This document shows, one piece after another, positions 53,201 through 64,000 of a stretch of 64,000 nt of DNA. The stretch's first letter is position 1. Each line of letters opens with the position of its first letter. The notes under the pieces are model-generated. The model was not told the DNA's origin and did not search any database. It was given only the letters and a program-made list of their open reading frames with translations. The position numbers and the translations under genes are program-made. Origin of the DNA: Alnus glutinosa (lineage: Eukaryota; Streptophyta; Magnoliopsida; Fagales; Betulaceae); NCBI RefSeq assembly GCF_958979055.1, contig NC_084892.1:3179501-3243500 (forward strand). The letters are read 5' to 3'.

Positions 53201-53694
53201 CATTTAGTAAGTGACACTTTTTGGTTCTACTTTCAAATTTACAAACACCAGTGTAGAAACTTCACCAACAGACAAGTAGCTATCTACTTATATCTAGATC
53301 ATCGGGAGTTCCCATGTCCAACATTCCATGTCGGCCCCATTATCTAACTTATGTACTTTCTACATAATACATGCAACAATACGCATACATGCACATAAAT
53401 ACATATAGGAATGCACATGCCCGTTTTATTTGTAAGCGCATATGCAGCTATAGGTTGAACCATTAAGAATGATTCTTATTTTGCTAAGCACCAACAACTT
53501 TGGAGGAGATCAACAATGTCCCCACCTCTAATTAAACAAAGATAACTTAGATTCTCTTCTACTGCTTGCTACAAGCTAATCAACAATGGTAAATTGATGA
53601 ATATATTTCAAACTTCTTTACCCATAATATCAAACCAAATAGCATGTGCCGTTTGATAAAACCTCCAGTTTCAGAAATATAACATGCAAAAAAT

Positions 53695-53734
<40 letters not shown>

Positions 53735-55481
53735 ACACTAGGTCAGATTTTTCTTTTTCTATCCTTTTTTTTTCTCTCTTCTTTTTTGGATCAGAAGTTG
53801 GGGTATTCTACGTCAGAGTAAAAGGGAGATATAGCCTAGCCTCATCCAAGGATGAAGTAGGTTAGCAAACCCATAGAGACACAAATACATCCAGATATTG
53901 CAAAAAGTAATTCTATGTTGGGAGCACTCTCTTTTTTTTTTTTTGATAAGTATTGAATGAATTTAAAAGAAAGGAACCATCAGAGGCCAAAGTTTATCCT
54001 CACCAATGAGTATATTGTTGGGAGCACTCTCATGGCTAAACTGACATGCACATCAGTAAAACCATAAGAATGGTAAAAAAGATAAATGTCCCATGTAGCA
54101 GCTCCGGCACCCATTGATTTTGCACCTTCTAAGATCTTGGGTTGAGAATTCTCGTCACGCTTTTCTTTTTTATTCACGATTTTTTGTTATGGATTTCTCA
54201 TCATGTTTCCAAAATTTAGATCACCAAAAGGTAAGACATATGCGCTTGATACAGGCCAAAAAATACAGCAAACCAATGTTGAGTGACTATTATAACTCTC
54301 ATTTTCTTATAGATCTTGACTTATGCTTGCAATACTGCAAAGTACAGAGGGAAGACTTCTCAATACTCCCAAAGCACCAGGCTTCGCATTCACATTCATG
54401 TGAGTCCCACCTGTGGGCATTACATGTGCAGCCCACACGTGTGTGGGTGCAAAGCACAGTGCTCCAGGAGTCCTGGACATGAAGAGAGACAATGCAATTG
54501 TCCAAGTCCCCACATACACAAGGTTTTAAATTCGAAACTGATATTGCTACAATTAGATAATCATTCCCATTGCTTATTTTCCACAGTTCCATAATTGCTA
54601 ATAAAATAACGGAATACCTTGTATTTTATGATAATATAAAGCATACAACAAATTCAATAACGGACAATCAATTTTAGTATTAAATACATGTGCACTTATA
54701 TCTATGAAACTTTGGCAAAGAAAAACCTGTTTGGGCAATGAAACAAATTCACCATAGTCGCCACGAGCACAGCTCTTCGCAAACTGAAGCGCAACCTTAC
54801 CACCCATGGAGTGGCCTATAACAACATCAGGCCAAGCCCAACCTTGAGCCTTCACTAAATGAGCCAAATCATTGGCCGCGTTGACCATGTCATGAGGTGG
54901 TTCTAGGCCTTCTATTTCAGTTGATCTTCCATGGTTCCTCAAATCCACAAGCACCATCCTCCATTCTATACAAACATATATAACAAAAAACAAAAAGGCT
55001 TCTGAAATTGAGTAAATGTGGAAAATCTAACCTTACGATGTGTTTGGTTTCTAAGAAATAATTCATACAAGAGAACAAAACAAAAATTCCAAATTTATGA
55101 TCCAAATTGCTTTGGTTTCAGAAGGAAACACTAATTTGAGTGAAAACGAAATATTAACTAGTCCCAAACAATAAAAAAAATCTAAGATTAGATTGCGAGA
55201 GTCGAGAGAGAGAGATTACCAGAGGAAGGAGAGGAATTGGAGAGGGTGGAAGCGAGGTTTCGAGAGAAAGATCTCCAATTTCTGCCAGAACCCAAGAGGC
55301 CATGAAGAACAAAGGCTGTTGAGTTGTACGGCTTCTCTGTTGAAGCTCGGACCTCTTCATACGCTAGGGTTTCCAGCAATCTTCTGCTTCCACAATGATG
55401 ATGAGGTGGACTCGGTGAGTTCAGGAACCGAGTCAGGAGATGGAAACCCGGTTTGTTCCTCAGAGTTCTTGCCATTTCCAC
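50261..55481 (-). CDS. ABHD11-type alpha/beta hydrolase
   Basis: Five exons on the - strand (55481-55220, 54965-54727, 52575-52463, 50821-50681, 50531-50261) total 1,026 bases, 341 residues. The N-terminal 45 residues are basic and Ser/Leu-rich, suggesting an organelle transit peptide. The fold shows the oxyanion strand HGLLGSGRNW (60-69), VLVDLRNHGRS, the nucleophile elbow GHSMGG with Ser140, LWVLDSVPG and a C-terminal His315 in SGHWVHADNP that completes the triad. Human ABHD11 is a mitochondrial serine hydrolase; the plant substrate is unknown to me. All splice sites are GT-AG and in phase. Intron 2 carries a GT microsatellite and an 85-base retroposon. Intron 3 carries a LINE end. The MEMARTL start is the first ATG in frame. 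Confidence 0.94.
51075..51385 (-). mobile_element. LINE 3' end in ABHD11 intron 3
   Basis: The - strand encodes LYLMWCIWRERNVRNFEDRE, the last conserved block of plant L1 ORF2 proteins, then 3' UTR and an AT-rich tail toward 51075. It is inserted in the same orientation as the gene. No clear target duplication was found, so its ends are approximate and it is old. Confidence 0.75.
53707..53732. repeat. GT microsatellite
   Basis: ATATAT followed by about 12 GT units, in ABHD11 intron 2. Confidence 0.9.
53932..54016 (-). mobile_element. 85 bp retroposon with 15 bp target duplication
   Basis: A T-run at the left and a perfect duplication GTTGGGAGCACTCTC (53917-53931, 54017-54031). The body after the T-run (GATAAGTATTGAATGAATTT) is a typical LINE 3' end read backwards. 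Intron 2 of the ABHD11 gene. Confidence 0.85.
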
Positions 55482-55654
55482 TTTCCGTTCGAGGCGTTAG
55501 TCGGAGCAACTCGGTTGGAGAAGCAGCGAGGTACGAAAGGCCAAGAACAAGGGACAAAAATAAAAGTAGTGCGATGAAAGAACGAGGGGTTGGGAAAAAC
55601 GACGACGTCTACTCGTTTAATGTGAGATTGGCCAAAAATTGTATAGAATAAAAA

Positions 55655-55655
<1 letters not shown>

Positions 55656-55734
<79 letters not shown>
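55656..55734 (-). tRNA. tRNA-Leu (anticodon UAG)
   Basis: On the - strand a 79-base class II tRNA folds with a 7 bp acceptor stem (GACAGTT / AGCTGTC). The D arm is GGCCGAGTGGTCTAAGGC, the anticodon stem is CCAGA / TCTGG around loop TTTAGGC (anticodon TAG), then a short variable arm, then the T arm GTGGGTTCAAATCCCAC. Box A (TGGCCGAGTGG) and box B (GGGTTCAAATCC) are intact. A five-T terminator follows directly (55654-55650). It stands about 175 bases upstream of the ABHD11 start, on the same strand. Confidence 0.96.
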
Positions 55735-56330
55735 GTATGGCTATTACCGTACAAATAAAATTATATATCCATAAACTTGCCTAATTAATTTTATTCTTAC
55801 TCTTCTTTATTTTATTTTTATTTTTTATGGATTAGTTACTTGTTAGCATCCATACTTTTTGTAGATTACTTTTCCATTATGCTCTAGAATAGTCTCAAAT
55901 CTCTAGACAAAGAATTCTCATTATTTTTTTTTCTTCTATGGACAAATTTTTTCTCCAAATTGGGTTGATGAAATTTCTTCTAATTTTAAGTCTATTAAAG
56001 TTACATTTGATTTTACAACATGTAATTTTTACATTAATTTCTAATCATATTAAAAATGCATCTGAGAAGGTCACTTGCTCCATTAATCTTATTAAAAATG
56101 CGTGTGAAAATTACATGTTCTAAGAACATATATAAATTTAATAGATTAAGTTTAAAGAATTTTTGCCCGACTTAGTTTGAGGAAAAATTTATCCTTTTTT
56201 GATTCAACTCAGTCCCCATCGCCATTAAAACCAAAAACCAATGTCCTGTCAATTGATGAATTTTCATTTGCTAGACTTCCTAATGATGATCGAAAGCTTA
56301 TGTTGCTTGCTTAAGTAAAATCAGTGTAAC
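55735..56330. other. intergenic, AT-rich, no gene seen
   Basis: No feature beyond short ATTAAAAATGCRT repeats at about 56048-56103. Confidence 0.5.
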
Positions 56331-56333
56331 TAA

Positions 56334-57251
56334 TGCTCCGTTTGTTTCAGCGTAAAATAATTTCCGTATTTTTCGATGTTTGGTAGGGGCGAAAATAATG
56401 ATTAACCGAAAAATGATTTCTGTTTGACCAAAAATGCTTAATAAATTTCAGAAAATGATTTACGCTTTTTAAAAGCGTAAATTATTTTCCGTAGATGATA
56501 GATGTAGTCGACTCTCTTTTAAACAACGCAGTCGACTTTTACGTTCAAACAGTTGACTATTGCCGGATTTCGACAAGTCAAATTCTGACTCCGGTCGGTG
56601 CCGGGATCCGACAAATTAGGTCGGAATCCGGCGATGTCCGATAGATATCGCCAGATTCCGGGGATACGTGCCAGATTCCGGCCAAACTGGCCGGAGCGGC
56701 CGGATCTTCGACTATCTGGACGGATCCGACCGTCTGGCAGGATATTGGCTGGAGCGGTCGGATCTCCAGCTATATGGCCGGATCCGGCCAGAACGCCGAA
56801 TCACCGGCCATCTGGCCGGGATTCGGCCAGAACTGCCGGACCCCCGGCATCTGGCCGGATCCAGCCGTTTTGGCCGAATCTCCAGCCAGATGGCCAGAAA
56901 CTGGCCAGGACGGCCGGTATCTGGTCAACTGGCCAGAATCCGGCCGTTTTTGCCGGATCCTGGCAAAGATCGCCGGAACCTAGCAAAAATGGCCAGATTC
57001 TGGCGACTTTTGCCGAAATTTGTATATTGCAAATATAAAAAAAATATTTTTATATTAGTATTTTTTATTTTGTGAATAAAATTTAATTTTTTTAAATTAA
57101 TATGATTAAATTAAAATATAAAAAATATATTTAATTTTCCGTACGCGCCAAACACCGAAAAATGATTTCGACGGAAAATATTTTTCTGAAAAATGACTTC
57201 CCTGAAACTATTTTACGACGAAAACCATTTTACACCGAAACAAACGGAGCA
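56334..57251. mobile_element. TIR element with GC-rich repeat core (Tourist-like)
   Basis: The ends are TGCTCCGTTTGTTTCAGCGT and, from the right, TGCTCCGTTTGTTTCGGTGT. The flanking TAA (56331-56333, 57252-57254) fits PIF/Harbinger. Subterminal CGAAAAATGATTT motifs repeat on both sides. There is no transposase. The central 430 bases are a CCGG-rich array listed separately. Confidence 0.7.
56580..57012. repeat. CCGG-rich minisatellite-like array
   Basis: Degenerate units built on CTGGCCGGATCCGGCC-type palindromes, with about 20-30 bases between GATCCGGC and GAATCCGGC cores. It is strongly GC-rich in an AT-rich element. It reads open in several frames on both strands purely because stop codons are rare in such sequence. 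Confidence 0.8.
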
Positions 57252-57377
57252 TAAGACTATGCATCATGCTGGTCGTGCGAACCGCTCTCCCTCAAAGGTA
57301 CTAAGCATTTTTTTTTGCTCAGCAACCCGAGTTAGTAGTGCCCATATAGGCTACCCACTCATATGCGGGCGGGTAGC

Positions 57378-58353
57378 ATTTTTTTTTTTTTTTTATATAA
57401 ATTTTATTTTAAATACAACAGTAACCGATTACATCAAAAAATAAAAAGCACCAACACAGCAGGACTTTGGCAACCCAAAATTTAAACTATGAACGAAAGT
57501 ACGCGGAGGCAATGCTTCCGAAGATGCTGACCCATTGACTCGAGGCACGGATACCACAAAGCCGGGGTCACCAGTGAAGGTGATATCACAAGTGAATTGG
57601 GTCACAAGGACCTAGGGGTAAACATGGGGAGAGGAAAACAACAAATAAGCCCAAAAAAACAACAACACAAAAACAACAAAAGCAGCAGATGTCCGGTTGA
57701 AGGAGAAGGGGTGGGAGCCTTTCCTGACGGCGCGTGAGGGCCACGTGTAGCAAAGGGGAGGCCTCTCAGCATCAGGAAACGCTGGTTTGACCCGGAACCA
57801 CCGATGGCCTAAGCGTTGGGAGGCTGAAGGAGCGGACGTGGTCGCCACGCGCCGGCGAGAGCGAAGAACTCTCTGGCGCTTGTAGGCCACGCGCTGTTGT
57901 GCAGGCGGCGGTGGAAAGAACAGAGACCGTCGGTGGAAGCCGGGGACGCCGGAGAACCAGTTGGTAAGGAGCGTGTCTTGTAAAAATTGAAGGAGAAGAA
58001 TAAATCTAGATCCAAAAATTTAAATTGTAAAACCTTTCCAAAATTTACAAAGAGCACGGTTAGGGATGGAGGGAAAGACCAGAAATAAACGCTATGTGGA
58101 GACAAACTAGAAAACAAGTAAAGTATTGAAAGGATAGATGGGTAGATGGAGCTTTTGCCTTATCTCCAGTGGCTTGAAAAATTGTAAATATGGAGGAGGG
58201 ATGACGAAAGGTGAGAAGTATGGGTGGTTGGGAGGTGTGGTGAAAAGATGAGGTATGGAACGGAGATGGGTGATGGGGAGAGAAGCACAAAGCTTCCATC
58301 CCATGGGATTTAGCACAGAAGACACTAGAGAATTCTAGAGAGAAGGGAGACTA
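57378..58353 (-). mobile_element. antisense non-LTR retroposon, about 980 bp
   Basis: A T-run at the left (57379-57393) and a perfect 10 bp target duplication GGCGGGTAGC (57368-57377, 58354-58363). On the - strand the body is GC-rich with a long 3' untranslated-like region ending GATGTAATCGGTTACTGTTG then A-rich. No domain was recognised; it is a truncated LINE or a retrocopy. It is similar in build to 7187-8308. Confidence 0.7.
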
Positions 58354-58363
58354 GGCGGGTAGC

Positions 58364-58708
58364 GGTTTAGTGTGAGTATTATTTGCGCCGCCCACATACC
58401 AATATATATTATAAAAAAATTATATATAACGTCAAAACGACGACATTTTAGCAAGAAAAATGATTTTTTTAGAAACCGTTATTCTTGCCATTTTTGCGTT
58501 TTCTCTCCCGCTGCTCCATTGAACCATTCTCTCTCTCTCTCTCTCGTCTTCAAGCGTTGATTTGTTTCATAAATTTTTATGTTTTTTTTTCTTTTCTTTT
58601 GCCTTTCTTCTCAGGTCTAGGCCCAAAGACAATGGATCTGTCATTCTTTGCCCAAAGCCCAACATATTTCTCGGGCAAATAATTGTCTGCCCGTGGGCAG
58701 TTACATGC
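58364..58708. other. intergenic, no gene seen
   Basis: Contains a CT tract (58529-58546) and ATATATTAT-rich bases. No supported feature. Confidence 0.45.
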
Positions 58709-58724
58709 GGATTCTACCCGTATT

Positions 58725-58745
58725 TTTTTTTATTTTTTTGAAAAG
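58725..58745 (-). mobile_element. 21 bp retroposon scar
   Basis: A T-rich insert (TTTTTTTATTTTTTTGAAAAG) sits between GGATTCTACCCGTATT (58709-58724) and GGATTCTACCCCTATT (58746-58761), a 16 bp duplication with one mismatch. On the - strand it is CTTTTC plus A-tail. Confidence 0.7.
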
Positions 58746-58761
58746 GGATTCTACCCCTATT

Positions 58762-59066
58762 GGACAGGCAGACAGATGCTCAAAACAGCAAGTGGGGGTG
58801 GTTCTGGTGGCAGTCTGGAGCTGTTCTTCGCCCGTAAGGGCAGTGCTCAGCCCTAGGTGCGACAGATAATTCCCTCAGTACTCACAATGGGAATAGCACA
58901 CAATTCGTATGATTTAATATTTATAATCAGGAAGCAAAGAGAAGATTGAAGTAGCCTAGTAGGGAAATATGTGGCCGTTTGTCTTTCAACAAAATGTTTA
59001 CCTTTTTATTTATTTTTTTCCTGAGTTACATTAGAAGAAAATTACAGAGAAGGCCTCCAATCCTTG
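58762..59066. other. 3' flank of ORANGE gene
   Basis: No independent feature. It probably contains the ORANGE 3' UTR and poly(A) region (AT-rich, 58900-59040). Confidence 0.4.
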
Positions 59067-62000
59067 TCAGTCAAACGGATCTATTCGTGGGTCATGTTCG
59101 CTAGCCATCAACATCCCAGTGCACAGGCATGTCGGGCACATCACCTACATGTGGAAAATAATTAGCCACAGCAACTCAATGATAACAGAGTCAATTAATC
59201 TGTATGTGAGTGCATGTATTAGTGAGTGAGTGAGCGAGTGAGAGGGGGAAGAGATTAACAGAGGCACTGCAATAGCAAACAAACCAAAACTAGCCACAAC
59301 ACCTAGGGCTCATGGATCAAAGCTATAAGTTATCCTCAAAAGCAGTCTTAAAATTTGAAAGTGCCAATTCATTTTTCCATGAATTAGCTATCTCTTGTCA
59401 GATTATATACCTTTCCTGCACCGGAGCAGTTTGGACACCTCTTCGTTGTCGGCACTCGCAGAGGGCGATCAGAAGCGGTGGATACTGAAAGAGGATCAAT
59501 GCTCAGGCATACACCGCTTGTAGAACATCGAGCACAGGCCAAATAACCTAACCATAGGACAACAGAAAATATGTTACACCGTTAAAGAAAAGAAGTACAG
59601 GAAAAGAGAAATGATGAGAATTTTCTTTTGGAACCCCCCTTTCATGTTAGAGAATCAGGTCTAGCACAACTAAAAAAAAGTTCATTAGTACCATACTCTT
59701 CAGCCTATCAAGTATACAATTCATATCTCAACGATTGGTGAATGAAGATGAATGTGCTTCCAAAGAAAAATATTACATGTACTTTTAAGTGCACCCTCTC
59801 TGACATGGCAGTAAAAATTACCATTGACAATTTTCACTACCACGTCAGAGAGTGTACACTTAAAAGTGTACGTAGTATTTCTCACTTTCAAATGCAACCA
59901 TTAAGCAGGAAACTCAAGTTCTATTTGATAGACAAAAACATGTCCTGAATTAAAATTGTTACATACCAGATGAATGTACTAATTAAAAAGTTCATTGGTA
60001 CCATACCAGTTCCATGGCAATATTTGCATCTTTTCTTCTCTTGTTGCTCCACATTGTTAGCTTCAATTAACATCAGAGCTGAAATGACACCCACAGCCCC
60101 ACCCGAAAAAGATGCCACAATGGGATCAACCTGGCTGATTTGAGGAAAATTGAACAAGCGTAATTCAGAGCACTAATCAAGAAGATGTGTTGTTCATCAA
60201 CGCCAAAATTTTAGTTGCTTTAGAATTCAGAATAAAAAAATTAGGAGAAATGCAACTCAAGTCAATACCTTAGCTGCAAAGGCAAATGCATGCTGCGTAT
60301 GAAATCTTCATATGAGGTGCCACCTAAACCTAATTTTAACTCCAGCTGCCATGAAAATAATTTAGACATTTAACACACATCATGGTTAAGCACTAAAAGA
60401 ACATAAACACACTTATGATTGGATAAAAAAAAAAAAATGTAATCACCTTCAGTGTGATGAGAAACACGTAATATCAGATTTATTGGGAATTTTAACAGTG
60501 CGGAACTGAACATTACAGCTCCATAACACACACACACACACACACACATACATACAAGAGAAGAAGAAGAAAAAAAACAAAAGGACAGTTACTGACATTA
60601 GGCAATAGAAATTGATACTTTCTTATTATTGTAAAAGTTAATGACAAATCAAATAGCCACTGTTATAAACTTACTGTTGGAGCAATAAGGCCCCCGAATG
60701 CAATTATCCCAGCTATAAATGACAAGCTAGTCAAGTACAGCTGCTTCATCGTCTTTGGTGTCTAGTTCAAAAGGAAAATGCATACGGTTAGCCTCACATA
60801 AAAAAGATAAATGCTTTAATGATACAGATCTCACAAGAGAGAAAGATTTAAAGAGACTAAAAACAAAGAGAACAGAGTATGAGGACATGCTGTTCCCGCT
60901 CACAGGCTTAGAGGGTATCTCAGAAATGCATTAGGTAACCCGTATTAAAAAAATGATGCATTTGCGGTGCTAAATATCAATAATTACAGGATTCTAACCA
61001 TCTTTTTCATCAACTTTTTTCCTCTCTACATCGTCCATAAAATGAAGAACCCCAAGTACAGGTTTGGTAACTATAGACATGCTTTCTTAGGTGAATATCC
61101 AAATCTTCTTCGCAACAATATCATTTCGAAACTCACCAAATGAGGGAGGAAAGGAATAGTCGACGGCATTTCGGGCATCTCATCAGCTTCTTCCTCACCA
61201 CTCTCTTCAATACCTTTCACACCCTTGATGCGCTCTTGCACCCGTAATCTCCTTACCTATACAAGTTCCAGCTAAAACATTTATGTAAATCCATAAAAAA
61301 AGTTACTTACCCACAGAAAGTGCAATTTTGTACAGAAAAATTTCTAAGGAATTAGGCTTTGCCAGATTAATATACATTTGGAACTGACTCTAAGAAATTT
61401 AACAAAATTCACCTCTTCCATGAGGAGAAAGATCTTATTGCGTCTACTCCTTATGTTATTTTGGATTTCCCGCAGCTGCATCTGAACAAAATCCTGGACG
61501 GTTTCCGGTCCTTCTATGATGCAAAAGTTGCTAAAAAGATTTGGAAAAAAAAAACACAAAATTTGAATGAGATTCATAGCATTTTTCTTTCACGCATACG
61601 AAAAATAAGTGTTTACTCTCCGCCGGTACCGGTCCTTAGATATTAGGAAGACTATTTCAGCTTTATATAACTCAACCTCTTTCATACAAATTCATTAGGA
61701 AAATTCAATTCTGTAGCTCACACAAACAAGCTAGGAGCTTTCTAATAGTTTCTTTTATCTGAAATTCATTCCTAAATGCTGTCATAGTGTCATGCTTTTT
61801 TTTCCCACATTTTCTCGGCAATCAAACTGAAATAAACGAAACATTTGAATAAAAAAAAAAAAAAATTCAAAGCAAACAAATAATAATAATAATAATAAAA
61901 CCTCGGGTTGTTATCGCTAGAGGCGTCCTTCGAAGAAGAAGAACAGACGATTCGAGGGCGTGTGGAGGTGCCTTTGAAGAAAGCGAAACGGTTCGCGTTT

Positions 62001-62098
62001 TCATTGAAAGAGGTAAAAAAAATTAGGGTTTTGGAGGAATCGAGCTTTGGAGGAGAGGTTGGCGAGAGGAAATGAGAGCGGAGAGAGAGAGTAGACAT
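59067..62098 (-). CDS. OR: ORANGE-family protein, chloroplast DnaJ-like zinc finger
   Basis: Eight exons on the - strand (62098-61902, 61530-61413, 61256-61137, 60761-60675, 60345-60269, 60134-60007, 59547-59411, 59144-59067) total 942 bases, 313 residues; Arabidopsis OR has 307. A Ser-rich plastid transit peptide covers about residues 1-55. Then come FCIIEGPETVQDF (68-80), two membrane spans (about 152-172 and 205-225) and four CxxC zinc motifs (236/239, 247/250, 280/283, 291/294), ending HDPRIDPF. ORANGE stabilises phytoene synthase and promotes chromoplast formation and carotenoid storage. R95, in IRSRRN, corresponds by my count to the site where Arg-to-His gives orange fruit in melon; here it is Arg, the ordinary form. 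It could be either OR or its ORANGE-LIKE paralog. Confidence 0.95.
59765..59883. mobile_element. hairpin MITE in ORANGE intron 6
   Basis: A near-complete 119-base fold-back: GAAAAATATTACATGTACTTTT pairs with AAAAGTGTACGTAGTATTTCTC, meeting at CCATTGACAATTTTCACT. It lies between exons 6 and 7. Confidence 0.75.
60529..60548. repeat. CA microsatellite
   Basis: About ten CA units in ORANGE intron 4. Confidence 0.85.
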
Positions 62099-62539
62099 TG
62101 TCTCTATCCTTTGGTCATCCCAAAATTGCAGACAGAGAGAGAGAGAGAGAGAGAGAGATAATGTTAGGAAGTAGGTGAGGCGTTTAGGGGGAATCTACAG
62201 GAAAAGGACGAGGGGGATCTAAGGCCTGCTCGATGTATCCAACGATCAGTGTGATGCCACGTGTTTCATGTCGACTGCTTTGCAGCGCGAGATTGTTCTT
62301 TACCGTTGACGGTTGCCATCCTTATGGTTGAGTTTTCACTTTTCATGACCGTTACAGTGATGTTTTACTGTTGTAAAAGAGAGCAGGGAATTGGGCTTTT
62401 CGGCCTCGTTCAGTTCGCTTTTAGTTGGGCCTAGCCTACGAAAAAAATGATACCCACAAGGATTTTTGCATATTTTAATTAATTGATGATCTAAAATAAT
62501 TTATTTAGCGAATGTATTGAATATACTGATAACATTACT
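62099..62539. promoter_or_regulatory. presumed ORANGE promoter region
   Basis: Directly upstream of the ORANGE ATG on the - strand: a TC tract (GA on +, 62133-62158) in the presumed leader. No certain TATA box was found. Confidence 0.4.
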
Positions 62540-62548
62540 TATTTTTTA

Positions 62549-63123
62549 GGAAAAAATACACATATTCCTCTCAAACTATCACTTAATTGTCAATGTGTCC
62601 CCCCAAACTACCAATTGTGTTAATGTCTCCCCTCAAACTACTAAAAAATGTCAATGTCCCTCCTAAGATCAACAAAAAGACAAAAATGATCTTGAATTAT
62701 TTTGAATAAGACAAAAATGTCCTTATAAATTCGAAAAAAAAACTAAAACTAAAACTAAAAACAAATAAAAATAAATTATTTTTAAAAAAACAAATTAAAT
62801 AAATTAAATTAAAAAACGAAAAAAAAAACGAAAAAAAAGGAAAAGAAAAAAGAAAAACAAGTTTTTTTAGTAAATTAAAAAAACAAAAGAAAAACCAGTT
62901 TTTAATTTTATTTTTATTTTGTATAAATTTTTTTATTTTATATTTTTTAATCATTTTTTTTTAGTTTTTATTTTATTTTAATAATTTTATGAAGGGTATT
63001 TTTGTCATTAAAGGGACATTAATATTTTTTGGTAGTTTAAGGGGGAACATTGACACAATTGTTAGTTTGGAGAGGGACATTGACAATAGAGTGGTAGTTT
63101 GAGGAGTTGTGTGTATTTTTCCC
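62549..63123. mobile_element. Mutator-type MITE, 575 bp
   Basis: Imperfect inverted ends about 150 bases long: GGAAAAAATACACATATTCC ... CAAACTA and, from the right, GGGAAAAATACACACAACTC ... CAAACTA. Both arms carry repeated TGTCAATGTCCC / GGGACATTGACA units. A perfect 9 bp target duplication TATTTTTTA (62540-62548, 63124-63132) flanks it. The AT-rich centre has no coding potential. Confidence 0.82.
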
Positions 63124-63132
63124 TATTTTTTA

Positions 63133-63322
63133 ATATGATATAAAACAGTTTTGGTTCTACATTTGTCTTCGATCTGAGGTACCATAATAGAGTAGAACGA
63201 CAGCTCAGGTATGATGATGATGGTTCTCTCCATTTTAATTATTTTATTATTAATATTTTATTTTATTATATTTAATAATGTATATAGTATCCCATTATTT
63301 ATAATTTTATTATATATGGTAT

Positions 63323-63371
<49 letters not shown>

Positions 63372-63713
63372 GGATCATGAAATGCCTCATCTTCATTTCA
63401 ATCGAAATAAAGAAGAACCTTATTTGATTCAAGGTTTTTTGAGCATTTATATATATATATATATATATGGTAGATTTGGTGTTCGAAATTCTTATCATAT
63501 ATTCTAACATTCGGTGGAATGACTATTACAAGATTATTACATTTCACATTTTTCGTCTTTTTAAATTTCTAATAAAAACTATTCATTTTCCTAATAGAAT
63601 AGTCATTTCGTGTATTAAATGTACCCGTAGAGTTTTCCTTCAAAATGGGTTGGAGGAATTCATCTAACCCAGTTTATAAAATTGTCATGTTTGCATTGAA
63701 CATGTGAAAAACA

Positions 63714-63752
<39 letters not shown>

Positions 63753-64000
63753 CAATAAGAGTTTGAATAAATTCTGTTAAAAATGTACGTATATGCTTCT
63801 CATATTTTATTAAAAAGAGAAATACTATATACTATATTTATATCCAATATTCATTCAATAATGCTGGCATGTATGTCACTCCCAACCAAGCACTGTATAT
63901 ATATTTTTTATTTAACAAGAATTAATCCAAATGATAGGTGGGAGTGCCACATCAATATTATTAAATAGAATTATAACATCTAGCATTATTCTATTAAAAA
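63133..64000. other. AT-rich end of window, no gene seen
   Basis: AT microsatellites (63328-63367, 63449-63468) and a T-run (about 63713-63750). No gene or complete element. Confidence 0.5.

Noticed and set aside
56598-57075. Overlapping open frames of 146, 135 and 69 residues rich in Pro, Gly, Arg and Asp
   Set aside because: They come from the CCGG repeat array, are open in several frames at once, and show no domain or splice context.
63211-63510. Frames with Ile-Tyr repeats on both strands
   Set aside because: Translation of AT microsatellites.

Overview
The window is plant nuclear DNA, almost certainly from a eudicot and probably a woody rosid. Genes have GT-AG introns, the DNA between genes is AT-rich, and the genes are plant families: ACC-oxidase-like 2-oxoglutarate dioxygenases, ubiquitin-L40, RPS14 with telo-boxes, and ORANGE. 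Plant transposons of nearly every class are present. I cannot name the species; GGGTGG/CCACCC-rich repeats recall Fagales, but that is a weak hint.

Left half (1-40 kb) is a tandem array buried in transposons. Three intact two-exon dioxygenase genes (5239-6729, 12351-14628, 32325-37979), each coding 365 residues with identical exon lengths, and one destroyed copy (18715-30405) all lie on the + strand. They share a 5' leader and several hundred bases of 3' flank. Before the array are the end of a CACTA element, a relic of a tau-class glutathione S-transferase and a solo LTR carrying a Tourist-type MITE. The dead copy is a stack of insertions: an LTR element entered exon 1, a 6.55 kb Mutator-like element (MULE) entered one of its LTRs, a 490 bp Mutator-type MITE entered the other, and an LTR-derived copy interrupts exon 2. 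The last intact gene has a 4.3 kb 5'-truncated L1-type LINE in its only intron.

Right half (40.9-62.1 kb) is a quiet block of apparently single-copy genes, all on the - strand: ubiquitin-60S ribosomal protein L40, 40S ribosomal protein S14, an ABHD11-type alpha/beta hydrolase, a tRNA-Leu(UAG) and ORANGE. Every exon was placed by reading splice sites, and the CDS lengths close exactly (128, 150, 341 and 313 residues). Their introns hold short retroposon scars and small MITEs. Between the tRNA and ORANGE lie a TIR element with a GC-rich CCGG repeat core and an antisense retroposon.

I found no new defence or metabolic system. The best leads are the MULE with a second, convergent GRF-zinc-finger gene in the position maize MuDR uses for mudrB, a set of extremely short retroposon insertions with clear target duplications, a chimera of host gene fragments at 17.8-18.2 kb, and a LINE whose 5' junction carries an inverted copy of its own target.
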